Assembly (NCBI GenBank): GCA_963677695.2
Contig: CAXXUJ010000001.1
Span: forward strand, 62,001 to 126,000
Length of the DNA stretch: 64,000 bases
Direction of reading: 5' to 3'
DNA from: SABI01 sp963677695
Lineage (GTDB): Bacteria > Spirochaetota > Spirochaetia > Sphaerochaetales > Sphaerochaetaceae
The notes below the pieces were generated by a model, which saw only the letters and a list, made by a program, of their open reading frames with translations, was not told where the DNA came from and did not search any database. Of this stretch, positions 51,839-61,553 are shown in pieces; the first letter of the stretch is position 1; every line of letters begins with the position of its first letter. Both the position numbers and the translations under genes were made by a program.

Positions 51839-52831
51839 TCAGCTTCTCTTTCCTTCCAACGAATCTTCTCCTCTCCTGTTCATGACCGAAAGCATGCGTA
51901 CTACGCCTGCATTCATGATCTGCCACGGATGATAAAACAGCAGCGGGATGAGGACCGTCCCGAGGAGCTGAGGGTCATCCGCAAAGTAGGCGGACAACAG
52001 AGGCACTCCCATAGCAAGAGTCTTCTGAGGAGCCGCATAGAGAATGGAAATCATATCTTCAGAAGAGAACTTCAAGGCCTTCCCGAGCACATACGCAAGA
52101 GCGGTCAGGAGGTAGAAAGAGAGAGCGATCAGGAGAACGCCTCCACCCATCTTTGTCAGATTCTCTATGAAAGCCTGATCGGATGCAGAACGGGCGATAG
52201 AGAAAAGGACGAGAAAGAGAATGAGAAGATTGTTGAAGCTCCCCACCTTTTTCTTGTTGACAACCCATCTCCTCGTATAGATCCGGTTCGCCAGATGACC
52301 GATGATAAGCGGAAGCAGCATCTTCCAGCATAGAGAGAGAATGATTGAGGCAAGTACGGAAGCCGGGATATCCCTTCCCGCTCCCTGAAGGAGGAGGGAG
52401 AGGAGTAAAGGGGAGAGGAACACTCCTCCCACATTCGAAAGGACGGCATTGAACATCGTTCCCACCGTGTTCCCCCCCGATGCCTGAGTGAATACGATAC
52501 AGGTAGATACCGTTGTCGGAAGGACTGCCAGCGCGAGAATGCCTATCCTGAGATCAGCCGGGAGATCAAGGACTGAAGTGATCAGAAAATAGTAGAGGGG
52601 AGTGAGAATAAAGATAAAAAACTGCATGAACAGGTGGAGTCGTATATTCGCAAGACCCGATTTCAGCGCATTCACCGGCAGTGTGAAACCGATCGAGAGA
52701 AATAGGCCTATCACAATACCCGTGGTGATGATTCCCGAACTGTTGAGAACAGACAGGGACGGAAACAACAGACCGAGCAAGACGGCAGCGAAAATACCTA
52801 ACACAAACCAGTTTCTTTGTATCCAACTCAT
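51839..52831 (-). CDS. Bile-acid:sodium-symporter-like (SBF_like) transporter
   Basis: A 330-residue protein with about ten membrane helices. The family marks are GIVIGLFLSIGFTLPVNALK, the crossover region LPTTVSTCIVFTQASGGN and the mirror segment LYAAPQKTLAMGVPLLSAYF. This is the SBF_like (DUF4137/YfeH-type) branch rather than a true bile-acid carrier. The ligand is unknown; sodium coupling is presumed from the family. No clear Shine-Dalgarno is seen at ATG 52831. Gaps to both neighbours are short and it is monocistronic. Confidence 0.85.
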   Translation of the reverse strand: MSWIQRNWFVLGIFAAVLLGLLFPSLSVLNSSGIITTGIVIGLFLSIGFTLPVNALKSGLANIRLHLFMQFFIFILTPLYYFLITSVLDLPADLRIGILALAVLPTTVSTCIVFTQASGGNTVGTMFNAVLSNVGGVFLSPLLLSLLLQGAGRDIPASVLASIILSLCWKMLLPLIIGHLANRIYTRRWVVNKKKVGSFNNLLILFLVLFSIARSASDQAFIENLTKMGGGVLLIALSFYLLTALAYVLGKALKFSSEDMISILYAAPQKTLAMGVPLLSAYFADDPQLLGTVLIPLLFYHPWQIMNAGVVRMLSVMNRRGEDSLEGKRS

Positions 52832-52910
52832 AATGCATACAGCATAGTGAAATTTCCCTGCTCAATCCAGTAAGAAGAGAAAATTGATGGAGATATCAGA
52901 TGAAAGGGGG

Positions 52911-54608
52911 TCAGCTGTTCTTCCGTGACCGTTTTAAAGCCGCCTTGCAGTCATACATAGCGGCATCAGCATCGATGGTCACATCCTCGAAGGATTTCTC
53001 ACTCTCCTTCACATAGAAGGAATAGCCGCAGGCTACTGTGTAGGAGCAGGTGGCGGTACCGAAATTATGATTCTGTGTTTCCGTACAGATGATCGACATC
53101 TGCTCGTAGGTGATCGATTCAATGAGTACCATGAACTCATCTCCTCCCACCCTGTAAACTTCGCTGCGTCCGGGGACAATACTCATCATCTCCAATACCA
53201 TATCCTTGAGAACCAGGTCCCCTTCGTTACGACCGTAGGTGTCGTTTATAGCTTTCAGGTCGTTCACATCAACCATCAGCACACCGATCGAACTGAACGG
53301 AGAGGTCTTGGAGGTGATCTGCGCGACTCTCGCCTCATAGGTAGTCCGGTTACCCGCACCGGTGAGTGCATCGGTGTTAACGAGATTCAGCCTGATCTTC
53401 TCATTTACTTCATTCCTGATCTCACGTCCGATGAACCGTACGCTGTGATACAGAAGGATGGCTCCGCTTATACCCATTCCCGCATGAACTACAAGTGCGT
53501 TCTCCAGAACAACGGACATCAGAAGAAGAACGAGCTCGAAAAGAACGGTAAGGAGAAGAGCTCCCACTGCTGCTAAGAAGGTGATCATGTCCTTGTTTCC
53601 GTTCAGGAACTCAATGAGGAGCATGATGAACAGACCGAGGATAAAGAGGAGGAGTCCCAGTCCTGCGAACTGAAGTGTTACGGAGAACTGGACAAGACCG
53701 AAGAACTGACCGATACCGACTGCAATGTAGGCACCGATGAATATTTTCGCAATCAGGAGGAACGGGTCGGTGATCCGTTTCAGCACTGCATAGGAAGAAC
53801 GCACATATTGAATGAGGAAGAACGGCAGCAGGTAGAGAGCCGCATAGCTGAAGTTCAGGGCAAGTACAGCATTGGGAATGAAGATGAATTTTGTACAGTT
53901 CTGGCTGAACAGCCAGGCTCCAAGTGCAATCATGATCCAACCGAAATAGACCATGCTCTTTCTCTGCCTTCCCCTGTTAAGAGAGAGGGAGATGAGAGCA
54001 CAGACGATACCGGTAAAAAGGAAGACAAGACCGAACACGAGATTCGGAAGCTCTCTCATCTGATACTGTACCTGATCAGCTTTCTGCCCTATCGTCGGCA
54101 CATGCATGATACCTGCAAACTGGTTGTAAGAAGTCACCTTCATCTCAAGTGAAATCTCATGACCGCCGGAGGAGTCCGGAAGCCTGATAAAGTGAGTGAA
54201 GGAAGCTCCCAGCACCTGGCGGGAGGATACTTCTCTATCTGCATAGCCATAGTAGTAGATGGATTCTCCGTCGAGGAAGACTTCCAGAGTTCTCAGGCTC
54301 GTATCGAGGGAGAGCGAAGCATTCGTTGTCGGGAAGGTATCGGGAAGGACATTCTTTAGTGTGTAGGTTTTCCCGTTCACATTCCCCTGGACCTTGTAAG
54401 GCAGCGTGACATCCGATGCGATCAGCTGATCGCCTTCGTAGATATCCCACCCGGAAGCAAAGGGCTCCATGATTCCATCTGAAAGGGGGGGAACATTGAT
54501 CTGGGCAGTCTTGATTATGGAGAAGAGTAGAACAGCAGCAAAGAGCACAAGAAGAATTCTCTGCCCGATGATTCGAGATCTGTTTTCACTATGCTGTCCA
54601 CTTTTCAT
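52911..54608 (-). CDS. Membrane diguanylate cyclase with 7TM-type sensor, intact paralogue
   Basis: About 565 residues. One N-terminal membrane helix, a periplasmic jelly-roll-like domain (about 40-190; EGDQLIASDVTLPYKVQGNV), then seven hydrophobic segments (about 200-390) in the manner of 7TMR-DISM proteins come first. The C-terminal GGDEF domain has VYRVGGDEFMVLI at about 488 and MVDVNDLKAINDTYGRNEGD. It makes cyclic di-GMP in response to an extracytoplasmic ligand. ATG 54608 follows GGAGAAATCAG; the upstream GTG lacks such a site. It is a close paralogue of the frameshifted gene upstream, in tandem on the same strand. Confidence 0.88.
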   Translation of the reverse strand: MKSGQHSENRSRIIGQRILLVLFAAVLLFSIIKTAQINVPPLSDGIMEPFASGWDIYEGDQLIASDVTLPYKVQGNVNGKTYTLKNVLPDTFPTTNASLSLDTSLRTLEVFLDGESIYYYGYADREVSSRQVLGASFTHFIRLPDSSGGHEISLEMKVTSYNQFAGIMHVPTIGQKADQVQYQMRELPNLVFGLVFLFTGIVCALISLSLNRGRQRKSMVYFGWIMIALGAWLFSQNCTKFIFIPNAVLALNFSYAALYLLPFFLIQYVRSSYAVLKRITDPFLLIAKIFIGAYIAVGIGQFFGLVQFSVTLQFAGLGLLLFILGLFIMLLIEFLNGNKDMITFLAAVGALLLTVLFELVLLLMSVVLENALVVHAGMGISGAILLYHSVRFIGREIRNEVNEKIRLNLVNTDALTGAGNRTTYEARVAQITSKTSPFSSIGVLMVDVNDLKAINDTYGRNEGDLVLKDMVLEMMSIVPGRSEVYRVGGDEFMVLIESITYEQMSIICTETQNHNFGTATCSYTVACGYSFYVKESEKSFEDVTIDADAAMYDCKAALKRSRKNS

Positions 54609-54780
54609 CTGATTTCTCCAGAAGTTCACAGTAGCGATTCTTCCATGAACTTCCTCAAAGCCCCTTAGAACCTCTCATTATTCTCACCTTTTCAGATTAT
54701 AGCACAATCTACAGGTAAGAATTACCCCATTTCAATTCATAAAAGGTCTGCTTATTACATTTTTAATCATGTACAATTTT

Positions 54781-54794
54781 ACAGTGTACACTGT
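54781..54794. promoter_or_regulatory. 14-bp perfect palindrome between the two cyclase paralogues
   Basis: ACAGTGTACACTGT lies 173 bp upstream of the intact cyclase gene, in a 306-bp AT-rich interval (54609-54914) that otherwise holds only TATA-like sequences. It has the form of a dimeric operator or a short imperfect terminator of the upstream gene. Confidence 0.4.
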
Positions 54795-54914
54795 GTCTTT
54801 ACGTGTAAACCGTATCTTATCACGATATATGATACACAGGAAATTGGAATAAATCAAACGTTTATTATAATTACAGCCTTATTTTTCTCATACCTACCCA
54901 CAGCATGGGACATC

Positions 54915-56604
54915 TCATATTTGAAGGGAAATGCTCTGTTTCATCTCGCTCTTGCGTCTGTACATGGCAGCATCCGCTTTATTTATCATCTCTGAAAGAT
55001 TCCCGCTCCTGATCTTCCTGTAGAGAGCTGAGCCGCAGGCAAGAGTATACTCGCAGGCTGCAGCCTTATACACCCGGGAGCTGATGGAGGTACAGAGGAG
55101 AGAGATCCTTTCCTCCGTGATCGAGGGAATGAATGCGGTGAATTCATCCCCCCCCTACCCTGAACACTTCACTCTCAGAAGGGAGACTCTCTGATATCAT
55201 GAGCGCCGCATGTTTCAGTACTGCGTCCCCTACCGCATGTCCCTGTTCATCATTGATCGGTTTGAGATTATTCACATCGATGATTATGATACCGATGACA
55301 CGCTGGGACTCTTCCCCGCTTTGAATGTCATCCACCTTGATCTCATACAAAGTCCTGTTCCCGATTCCTGTGAGGGAGTCGGTATAGGCAAGATTCTGGA
55401 GCATCTGTTCCCTTAACGTATTTTTCCTCCCCTGGGAGACGACTCTCGCGCTGTGAGAGAGAAGGATGATCCCGCACAGTCCCATCCCTGCATGAAGGAT
55501 CGAAGCATTCTCCAGTGATATACTCATCATGAGAAGAACCTCTTCCGATATGACAGTGAACAGAAGTACAGCCACTGCAATCAGGAAAGAGCTAAGGTCC
55601 CTGTTTCCTTTGAAGAAATCACGAAGGAGAACAAGAGAGATGGATAGGATGAAGAGAATAAGACCCATTCCGGCGTATAGGAGTGTATCGGCATAGTTGA
55701 ACCAGCCGAAGTACTGCCCTGCCCCGCCTGCGATAAATGCTGCAAGGAAAAGATATGAGATAAAAAGGAACGGATCTATGATCCTCTCCACGACTTCATA
55801 TGAACTCTGTATGTATTTGGTCAGGATATAGGGAAGCATGAACAGTGCAATATAGCTGAGGTTGAGAGGGAGGACCGAGTTCCGTAGAATGATCACTTTC
55901 GCACAGTTCTGTGTCGCCACCCACAACCCCAGGGCTAAGATCAGCATGCCGAAATAGAAGACGCTCTGCCGCTCTTTTCCTTTGTTCAAAAAGAGAGAGA
56001 CGAGCATGCTGACGACCCCGGTGAACAGGAAAATGAAACCGACGGCAAGGGAGGGAAGCTCTCTCAGTTGATAGAGTATCTGGTCTGCCCTTGACCCTAT
56101 CTCGGGAATGTGGATCCCACCTGCGAACGGGCTGTTCGAATAGATAGTCATCACCATAGAGAGTTCATGTGAGGGTGCCCAATCTGGAAGATCGACGAAA
56201 TGTGTATACCCTCCCCCGAGCACGGGCTTTTTCCATGCTGTCCCCTGCGCTGAATAGGTGTAGATAGTCTTACCATCAAGAAGGATGTCGAGTGTACTCA
56301 GACTTGTCTCTATTGAAAAGCTTGCAGGATAAAGTGGAAATTCCTCGGGAAGTGTAGTTGTCACGGTATAGGTCTTCCCGTTCACATCTCCTTGAATATG
56401 GTACGGCAGGCTTATATCGGAAGCAATCAGCTCTTCCCCTTCATAGATGCTCCAGTGATCCTGAAGCACAAGGTTCTGATTTCTGCTGAGGGGAGTGACG
56501 GTCAGTTGAGAGTCAAAGTAGATCGAAACGGCAAGAACCGCCCCTGCAAGTATCAGAAGAACAGTACCTGCTCTACTGATGTTTCGCTTTTTTTTACCTA
56601 TCAT
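54915..56604 (-). pseudogene. Membrane diguanylate cyclase paralogue frameshifted in an 8-G run at the GGDEF motif
   Basis: The frame from ATG 56604 (AGGTGGGAAATTG upstream) encodes the same layout as its neighbour: N-terminal helix, periplasmic domain (EGEELIASDISLPYHIQGDV), seven membrane segments and the start of a GGDEF domain. It reads SEVFRVGGG and then stops, because a run of eight G (55148-55155, C on the plus strand) shifts the frame. With seven G it would read FRVGGDEFTAFIP and continue without any stop through ACEYTLACGSALY and INKADAAMYRRK to TGA at 54915-54917. That gives about 563 residues, against 565 for the paralogue. Every other part is undamaged, so the gene is either phase-variable or very recently lost. 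Confidence 0.85.
55148..55155 (-). repeat. Homopolymeric G8 tract inside the GGDEF codons
   Basis: Eight consecutive G on the coding (minus) strand directly before ATGAATTC. The intact paralogue encodes the same residues without a long G run (GTGGGAGGAGATGAG), so the tract is a feature of this copy. Confidence 0.9.
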
Positions 56605-56864
56605 CAATTTCCCACCTTTTGTGTGTCGCGTTCGAAGACCACGTAATGTCGAGACAGATTGTATCTCTTCAGTATCAGGAAATTGTTCTCTCAGATTGTA
56701 TGCAGCAGCGGTATTTCATGAATAACTAGCCTTTATGCTAACAAACCGTAGAGAGCATAGCAAGGTTTTATGACTTTTTAGTGAATATATTCCTCTCCTG
56801 CACACGTCATGTATTTTTGAACGGAGGGAGGAAGAAAAATAGAGGATGAGCTTACCTTCAGTGG

Positions 56865-57722
56865 CTAGTGTGATCGCTGCTCCGCATGATAGCTGCTCCG
56901 TGCGAACGGCTCGGAGATCACCCAGTCGAATCCCATAGCCTTTGCTTCTTCACCCCATGCCGCGAAGGTATCAGGATGGACAAATTCCTTCACATCTAGT
57001 GATTGTTTCGAAGGTTTCAGGTACTGACCTATACAGAGTCTGTCGCAGCCGACCTTTCTCAGGTCACTGAGTACTTCCCTGATCTGTTCTGCGCTTTCGC
57101 CCAGACCGAGCATCATGGATGATTTCACGGGAGTGGATGGCCATTTCTCATGTGCCATCTCAAGGAGTTTCAGCGATCTTTGGTAATCTCCTCCGGGGCG
57201 TGCCACGGGATAAAGAGCGGGTACGGTTTCGACATTATGGCTGAATACAAATGGATGGGCTTCGTTGAGAATATCGAGGGCTTTCTCCTGCACGTTCTTG
57301 AAGTCGGGAACAAGGAGTTCGAATCTCATATCGGGATTCAGTTCCCTGCATCTGAGTATGACATCACGAAACTGTGAGGCTCCCCCGTCTTCAAGGTCGT
57401 CCCTGTCTACACTGGTCAGTACGAGGTACTGGATCCCGAGCTTCTTGGTGAGCTCTGCAATCCGCTTCGGTTCCTCCGGGTCGGGTGGCAGGGGATGTCC
57501 ATGGGAGACCGAGCAGAAAGGACAGTTTCTCGTACATATATGGCCGAGAATGAGAACGGTTGCCGTTCCTTTGGCCCAGCACTCTCCCTGATTCGGACAC
57601 TTCGCCTCGGTACATATCGTGTCGATACTATGATGTTTTAAAAGAGATTCAGTCTGATGGTACTGTATTCCTGTCTTCAGACCTTTTCTTATCCAGGGGG
57701 GAAAAGGTATATGGTCACCCAT
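56865..57722 (-). CDS. lipA: Lipoyl synthase
   Basis: A 285-residue radical SAM enzyme that inserts two sulfurs into octanoyl groups on lipoate-dependent proteins. The auxiliary cluster motif is CTEAKCPNQGEC (about 35-46) and the radical SAM motif CTRNCPFC (about 62-69). The family blocks LTSVDRDDLEDGGASQF, HNVETVPALYP and SSMMLGLGE are complete. The substrate-binding end includes FARSSYHAEQ with the serine that ligates the auxiliary cluster. It overlaps lipB by 8 bp, forming the usual lipBA unit. GGAG lies 4 bp before the ATG. Confidence 0.95.
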   Translation of the reverse strand: MGDHIPFPPWIRKGLKTGIQYHQTESLLKHHSIDTICTEAKCPNQGECWAKGTATVLILGHICTRNCPFCSVSHGHPLPPDPEEPKRIAELTKKLGIQYLVLTSVDRDDLEDGGASQFRDVILRCRELNPDMRFELLVPDFKNVQEKALDILNEAHPFVFSHNVETVPALYPVARPGGDYQRSLKLLEMAHEKWPSTPVKSSMMLGLGESAEQIREVLSDLRKVGCDRLCIGQYLKPSKQSLDVKEFVHPDTFAAWGEEAKAMGFDWVISEPFARSSYHAEQRSH

Positions 57723-58437
57723 GAATCTCCTCCTTCGGTTGTTTGGTGAACTCAGGTAGAAGAGCGAGTGCCCGTTCAGCTGCGTATGTTTTCAGTTCCT
57801 GTATGGAGAGGAGGGTTCCTCTCTCCTTCTTCACACTTGTCATCTCAACTCCATCGATACCGCAGGGAACCATGAGATCAAAGATGGAAAGGTCGTTCAT
57901 GATATTGATCGCTATACCGTGCATGCTCACTGAATGGGAAATCTGTACTCCCACCGAAGCGATCTTCTTTCCATCCACCCAGAGTCCCGGGTAGCGCGCT
58001 ACCCTTTCGGCTGATACTCCAGTTTTTCCAAGGAGGTCTATCCCTATCTGTTCAAGGTAATGAACAAAGGGTGCCACACGGAATTTCAGATTGGTAAGAT
58101 TGATGATCGGATAGATCACCAGCTGACCCGGGTTGTGGGCAGTAGAGCCCCCGCCCCTTCTGATCTGGATGACATCTATCCCTTTCTCTGTAAGTTCTGT
58201 CTCGCTTTGAAGGAGAAGGTTATGGTCCTTGCGGAGGCCGAGTGTGATGGAAGGGGTATGCTCGATGAGAAGCATGAGGGAAGGGATCTCTCCAGTGATG
58301 ACCTTGTTCTGAAGCGTGAACTGCAGCTCAAGCGCATCCCTATAGGGCATGATTCCACAGTCTATGAAAACGAGGGGCTCTCCGCTCGCGTTCAGCAAAG
58401 AGAAGGAATCAGACAGCAGATCTTGTAAGGAAATCAT
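57715..58437 (-). CDS. lipB: Octanoyltransferase (LipB)
   Basis: A 240-residue LipB, which moves the octanoyl group from acyl carrier protein to lipoyl domains. The family motifs are LLIEHTPSITLGLRKDHNLL, QIRRGGGSTAHNPGQLVIYP (with the catalytic-site lysine/cysteine region further on), KIASVGVQISHSVSMHGIAI and the C-terminal VPCGIDGVEMTSVKKE, which holds the acyl-accepting cysteine. It is complete and overlaps lipA by 8 bp. No clear Shine-Dalgarno is seen before ATG 58437. Confidence 0.95.
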   Translation of the reverse strand: MISLQDLLSDSFSLLNASGEPLVFIDCGIMPYRDALELQFTLQNKVITGEIPSLMLLIEHTPSITLGLRKDHNLLLQSETELTEKGIDVIQIRRGGGSTAHNPGQLVIYPIINLTNLKFRVAPFVHYLEQIGIDLLGKTGVSAERVARYPGLWVDGKKIASVGVQISHSVSMHGIAINIMNDLSIFDLMVPCGIDGVEMTSVKKERGTLLSIQELKTYAAERALALLPEFTKQPKEEIHG

Positions 58438-58581
58438 GAGGTATCGTGTCAGCCGAACGGGGTTTTGTCAATTCCGTTATGCATACCGTACTGAAACATA
58501 AAGACTTAGAAAATAAGAGGTGCATGTTCGAAAGAAGGAATTGCCGATAGGATCGAATATGGATCCTGCCAGAACACGAGG

Positions 58582-61407
58582 TTATAGATGACTTACAGTA
58601 TGGTAGGAGGTCTCCCAAATCATGGTAAAGTCTCCCTTATCCTCATCTGAATAGGTAAACCGACATATTTCAAGGTCGTGCGCATACCTACCTGATCCTT
58701 CGGTATTAAGCCCGTAGATTTCATCTCCTGCTTCTTCTTCCCACTGTATCTTCCTGTCAGATCTGCTGATGAGATGTTCACCGGCTGTTTCATCCTCTTC
58801 TATGTAATGGTCGATGACAAACAGAACATCATGCCAACCCTCGAGAGTGAATGTATGATTCACCGTATTATCATCCCTCCATGCAACACCATCAGTCGGT
58901 TTCCATTTGGTTGAAATCCAGGTAGTAAGATTCATGATTCTATTCGTTCCCATCTCTTCGATGGATTCATCAGGCTCATCATCCACCTCATCATCAAGAT
59001 CGACATCGATACGGAACTCTGGACTGCTTTCCGAGCCCTCGGTTTCATCCCATCTGTACGTGATATCGATCGTATCAATCATAATCCTGGTCGGTTTCGG
59101 TGTAGTAAACGTTGCAGAAGAACTTGCTCTCCCTGGCGCGTAAAAGTATTGCCCGTCCTGGAGAGCATAGGGAACAACTCTGAACGAATACTGCCGGTCA
59201 TAGAAGGAACCGAGGAAGAATTCACCACAAGAATCCTCAAGCTCCGCTGACCCTGCCGTTCTTGTCCAAAGATAGACGGCCTCTTCGTCTGAGGAGGCAT
59301 ACTCAGTAGCAGTAGAATCCTGCTTCAAGGTCTTCGGGAGAAGGTCGGTTGTCGGCAGCTGATAATCTGTCGGGGGATCCTGTCCCCAGGAGTAAAGCAG
59401 AAGGGCACCGTCGGCGCGTGAATCATAGTAGCTTCCCCAATTGAAACCGAGATCCATCTGGTATCTTGCTCCGCTAGAATTCAACCCTTCATCGGTGAAC
59501 GTAAGCTTTGAGATATCTTCCAGTTCTGAGGTCAGTTCGAGAGTATATTCCTTATCTACCGACCCATCCTCGCTGGTGACGGTGATGGTGTACGTTGTAT
59601 CGCCAACATCGATCGGAACAATTTCAAAGGTATAGAGGGTATCGTCTGATGAATCCTTGTCCATGGGAAGGTCAAATGCTCCCTCTTCCTTTATACGAAC
59701 CGCGGAAACCGCTTCAAGAACGTTCAGCTCGATATTCACATAGGCGCCGAGTACCGCAGTGTCCGATGTAAAGGTTTGATCCTCTTCGGTAAACTCAAAC
59801 TCATTCTCAAGCCTGTCGAGAACACACAGGGAAGAGATATCGGCTGAGATATTCTTCGAGAGTGAAAGAGGATCGGGGTCAACATTGTCATTCAGCCCAT
59901 CTCCGTCGGTATCGGCGAGGGCGGGGTTGGTGTAGATTGTATCCCCTCCGAGATCCCAGCCGAGAACCTCATCCACATCATCAATGGTATCACCATCGGA
60001 ATCAACGAGGGTATCATCGCTTCCATACATCTTCTCAATCGCAAGGACGAGACCGTCCCCGTCTTCATCTACCGAGTAGATGATATTCACGATATATCCC
60101 GGTTCGATATCGATCTCTTCAAGATCATACGCATCCTCTGCTGTGTAAAACGAACGGTCTCCCGCAAGGTTTTCCACAATGATCAGCCACTGTCCGGTGG
60201 CTACATCGCCTTCTGCTACACCATCGAGTTCGGTAAGATGACCGTCAGTGCCTGTCACGTAATCGACATCCTTCTCCATCCCCATATTCGAGAATATATC
60301 GATGAGGGAGAGGGTTTCGTACCTGTCATCAATACCGACTGCATCGGGGTTGTACTTCGTACGTGCAGCGACGAGATACTGTTCAGCGGCCAAAGAGTCA
60401 TCATGGACTCCAGGGTTTATCATGACCTTCGCGCAGAGAGCGGCGACTTCGGTCATTTCATGTGTGAAGTCATTTGAAGTAATTCCTCCTCCACTGGTGG
60501 AGATGGAATAACCTGAGATGGAGAAAACCAGGTTTGGGCACTCCTGTGCCAGTGCCATCGCGTCACTCGGGTTCGGAATTTCCTGAGTAAGAGTGAGGGA
60601 ACCGGAAGAAGCTCCGGCAGCCAGAGTAATCTTTCCGCCGTCTCCTAGACCTTCAATTTTCATATCACCCAGCCCTATCGGTTTGTATGAACCATAGCGG
60701 GCGGAATCTGTATTCATCTGATACCCAGAGACAATGAGATTTTCAAGGTTGTAGGCGATCGTGCTGGTATTCTTCAGCGTTACATCGACTGAGAGAGTCG
60801 CTCCATCGAAGGAAACATCATTCGTCGCGGCGTAAGTTTTCGCGTTCTCGATACTCTGTGAGTTGCTTATCGTCTGCTCTTTCCCCCAGGAATACCCGCT
60901 TTCTGTAGTGTAGGAGCCACTGTACCCGGCAGTTGCCGCATAGGTTACCTTAGATTCCACCCCTAGGTTATAACCAAGAGTCGCTTCAATATTCCAGGCG
61001 TTCTCAAGAGCCGTTGCCTCAGTGCGGGTCTGTGAGGTGGTGACATCCGTCTCCGTTGAGATTGACTCCACAATGCTGGTTTCATTGGTATAGCTCTCCC
61101 CCACTGTTTCGTGGAGAGTGATCACAGGTACATTCAATATCTGAAGAGAGAGCTCAGGGAGGTTTGCAAGGAGGGGGCTGAAGGCACCTCCGAAATCAAG
61201 TTCCTCATTATCATCCCAACCATCCCCGTCGGTATCGGCGCGGTTCGGGTTCGTCCCAATCGTGATTTCATACTCGTTGCTGAGTCCGTCTCCATCAAGG
61301 TCATGCTCATCTGGATCCGCTGATTCTGTCAGGTCACAGGAAAGAAACCCTGCGATCAATACTGTTATCAGCACCATGCTGACAATCTTGAAATACCTTC
61401 GTCTCAT
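58582..61407 (-). CDS. Large lipoprotein with calcium-binding (thrombospondin-3-like) repeats and a protective-antigen-like domain
   Basis: About 941 residues. A lipobox (LIAGFLSCDLTES) predicts a surface or outer-membrane lipoprotein. A first calcium cluster (DLDGDGLSNEYEITIGTNPN, RADTDGDGWDDNEE) leads into a serine/threonine-rich beta region: TSQTRTEATALENAWNIEA, TAGYSGSYTTESGYSWGKE and VDVTLKNTSTIAYNLENLIV. This follows the order and wording of domain 2 (pore) of anthrax protective antigen as I remember it. A second calcium cluster (VDEDGDGLVLAIEKMYGSDD, DSDGDTIDDVDE, ADTDGDGLNDNVDPDP) and a cadherin-like beta domain (VTSEDGSVDKEYTLELTS) follow. It is monocistronic. I use the ATG at 61407 (GGGGGA 7 bp upstream). 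The toxin-like link is inference. Confidence 0.75.
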   Translation of the reverse strand: MRRRYFKIVSMVLITVLIAGFLSCDLTESADPDEHDLDGDGLSNEYEITIGTNPNRADTDGDGWDDNEELDFGGAFSPLLANLPELSLQILNVPVITLHETVGESYTNETSIVESISTETDVTTSQTRTEATALENAWNIEATLGYNLGVESKVTYAATAGYSGSYTTESGYSWGKEQTISNSQSIENAKTYAATNDVSFDGATLSVDVTLKNTSTIAYNLENLIVSGYQMNTDSARYGSYKPIGLGDMKIEGLGDGGKITLAAGASSGSLTLTQEIPNPSDAMALAQECPNLVFSISGYSISTSGGGITSNDFTHEMTEVAALCAKVMINPGVHDDSLAAEQYLVAARTKYNPDAVGIDDRYETLSLIDIFSNMGMEKDVDYVTGTDGHLTELDGVAEGDVATGQWLIIVENLAGDRSFYTAEDAYDLEEIDIEPGYIVNIIYSVDEDGDGLVLAIEKMYGSDDTLVDSDGDTIDDVDEVLGWDLGGDTIYTNPALADTDGDGLNDNVDPDPLSLSKNISADISSLCVLDRLENEFEFTEEDQTFTSDTAVLGAYVNIELNVLEAVSAVRIKEEGAFDLPMDKDSSDDTLYTFEIVPIDVGDTTYTITVTSEDGSVDKEYTLELTSELEDISKLTFTDEGLNSSGARYQMDLGFNWGSYYDSRADGALLLYSWGQDPPTDYQLPTTDLLPKTLKQDSTATEYASSDEEAVYLWTRTAGSAELEDSCGEFFLGSFYDRQYSFRVVPYALQDGQYFYAPGRASSSATFTTPKPTRIMIDTIDITYRWDETEGSESSPEFRIDVDLDDEVDDEPDESIEEMGTNRIMNLTTWISTKWKPTDGVAWRDDNTVNHTFTLEGWHDVLFVIDHYIEEDETAGEHLISRSDRKIQWEEEAGDEIYGLNTEGSGRYAHDLEICRFTYSDEDKGDFTMIWETSYHTVSHL

Positions 61408-61553
61408 ACTCATTCCCCCATGCTTTCGGTATGGTGAATAGAGTTGTTGAACTGCGGAGGAAAAGCTTATTCAAAGGCAGTATATCACAGGCGGTCAACG
61501 TCTGCGTGAAAAATGTGAAATATTTGAATAATAATGCCTTCATTCAGCGCTAA

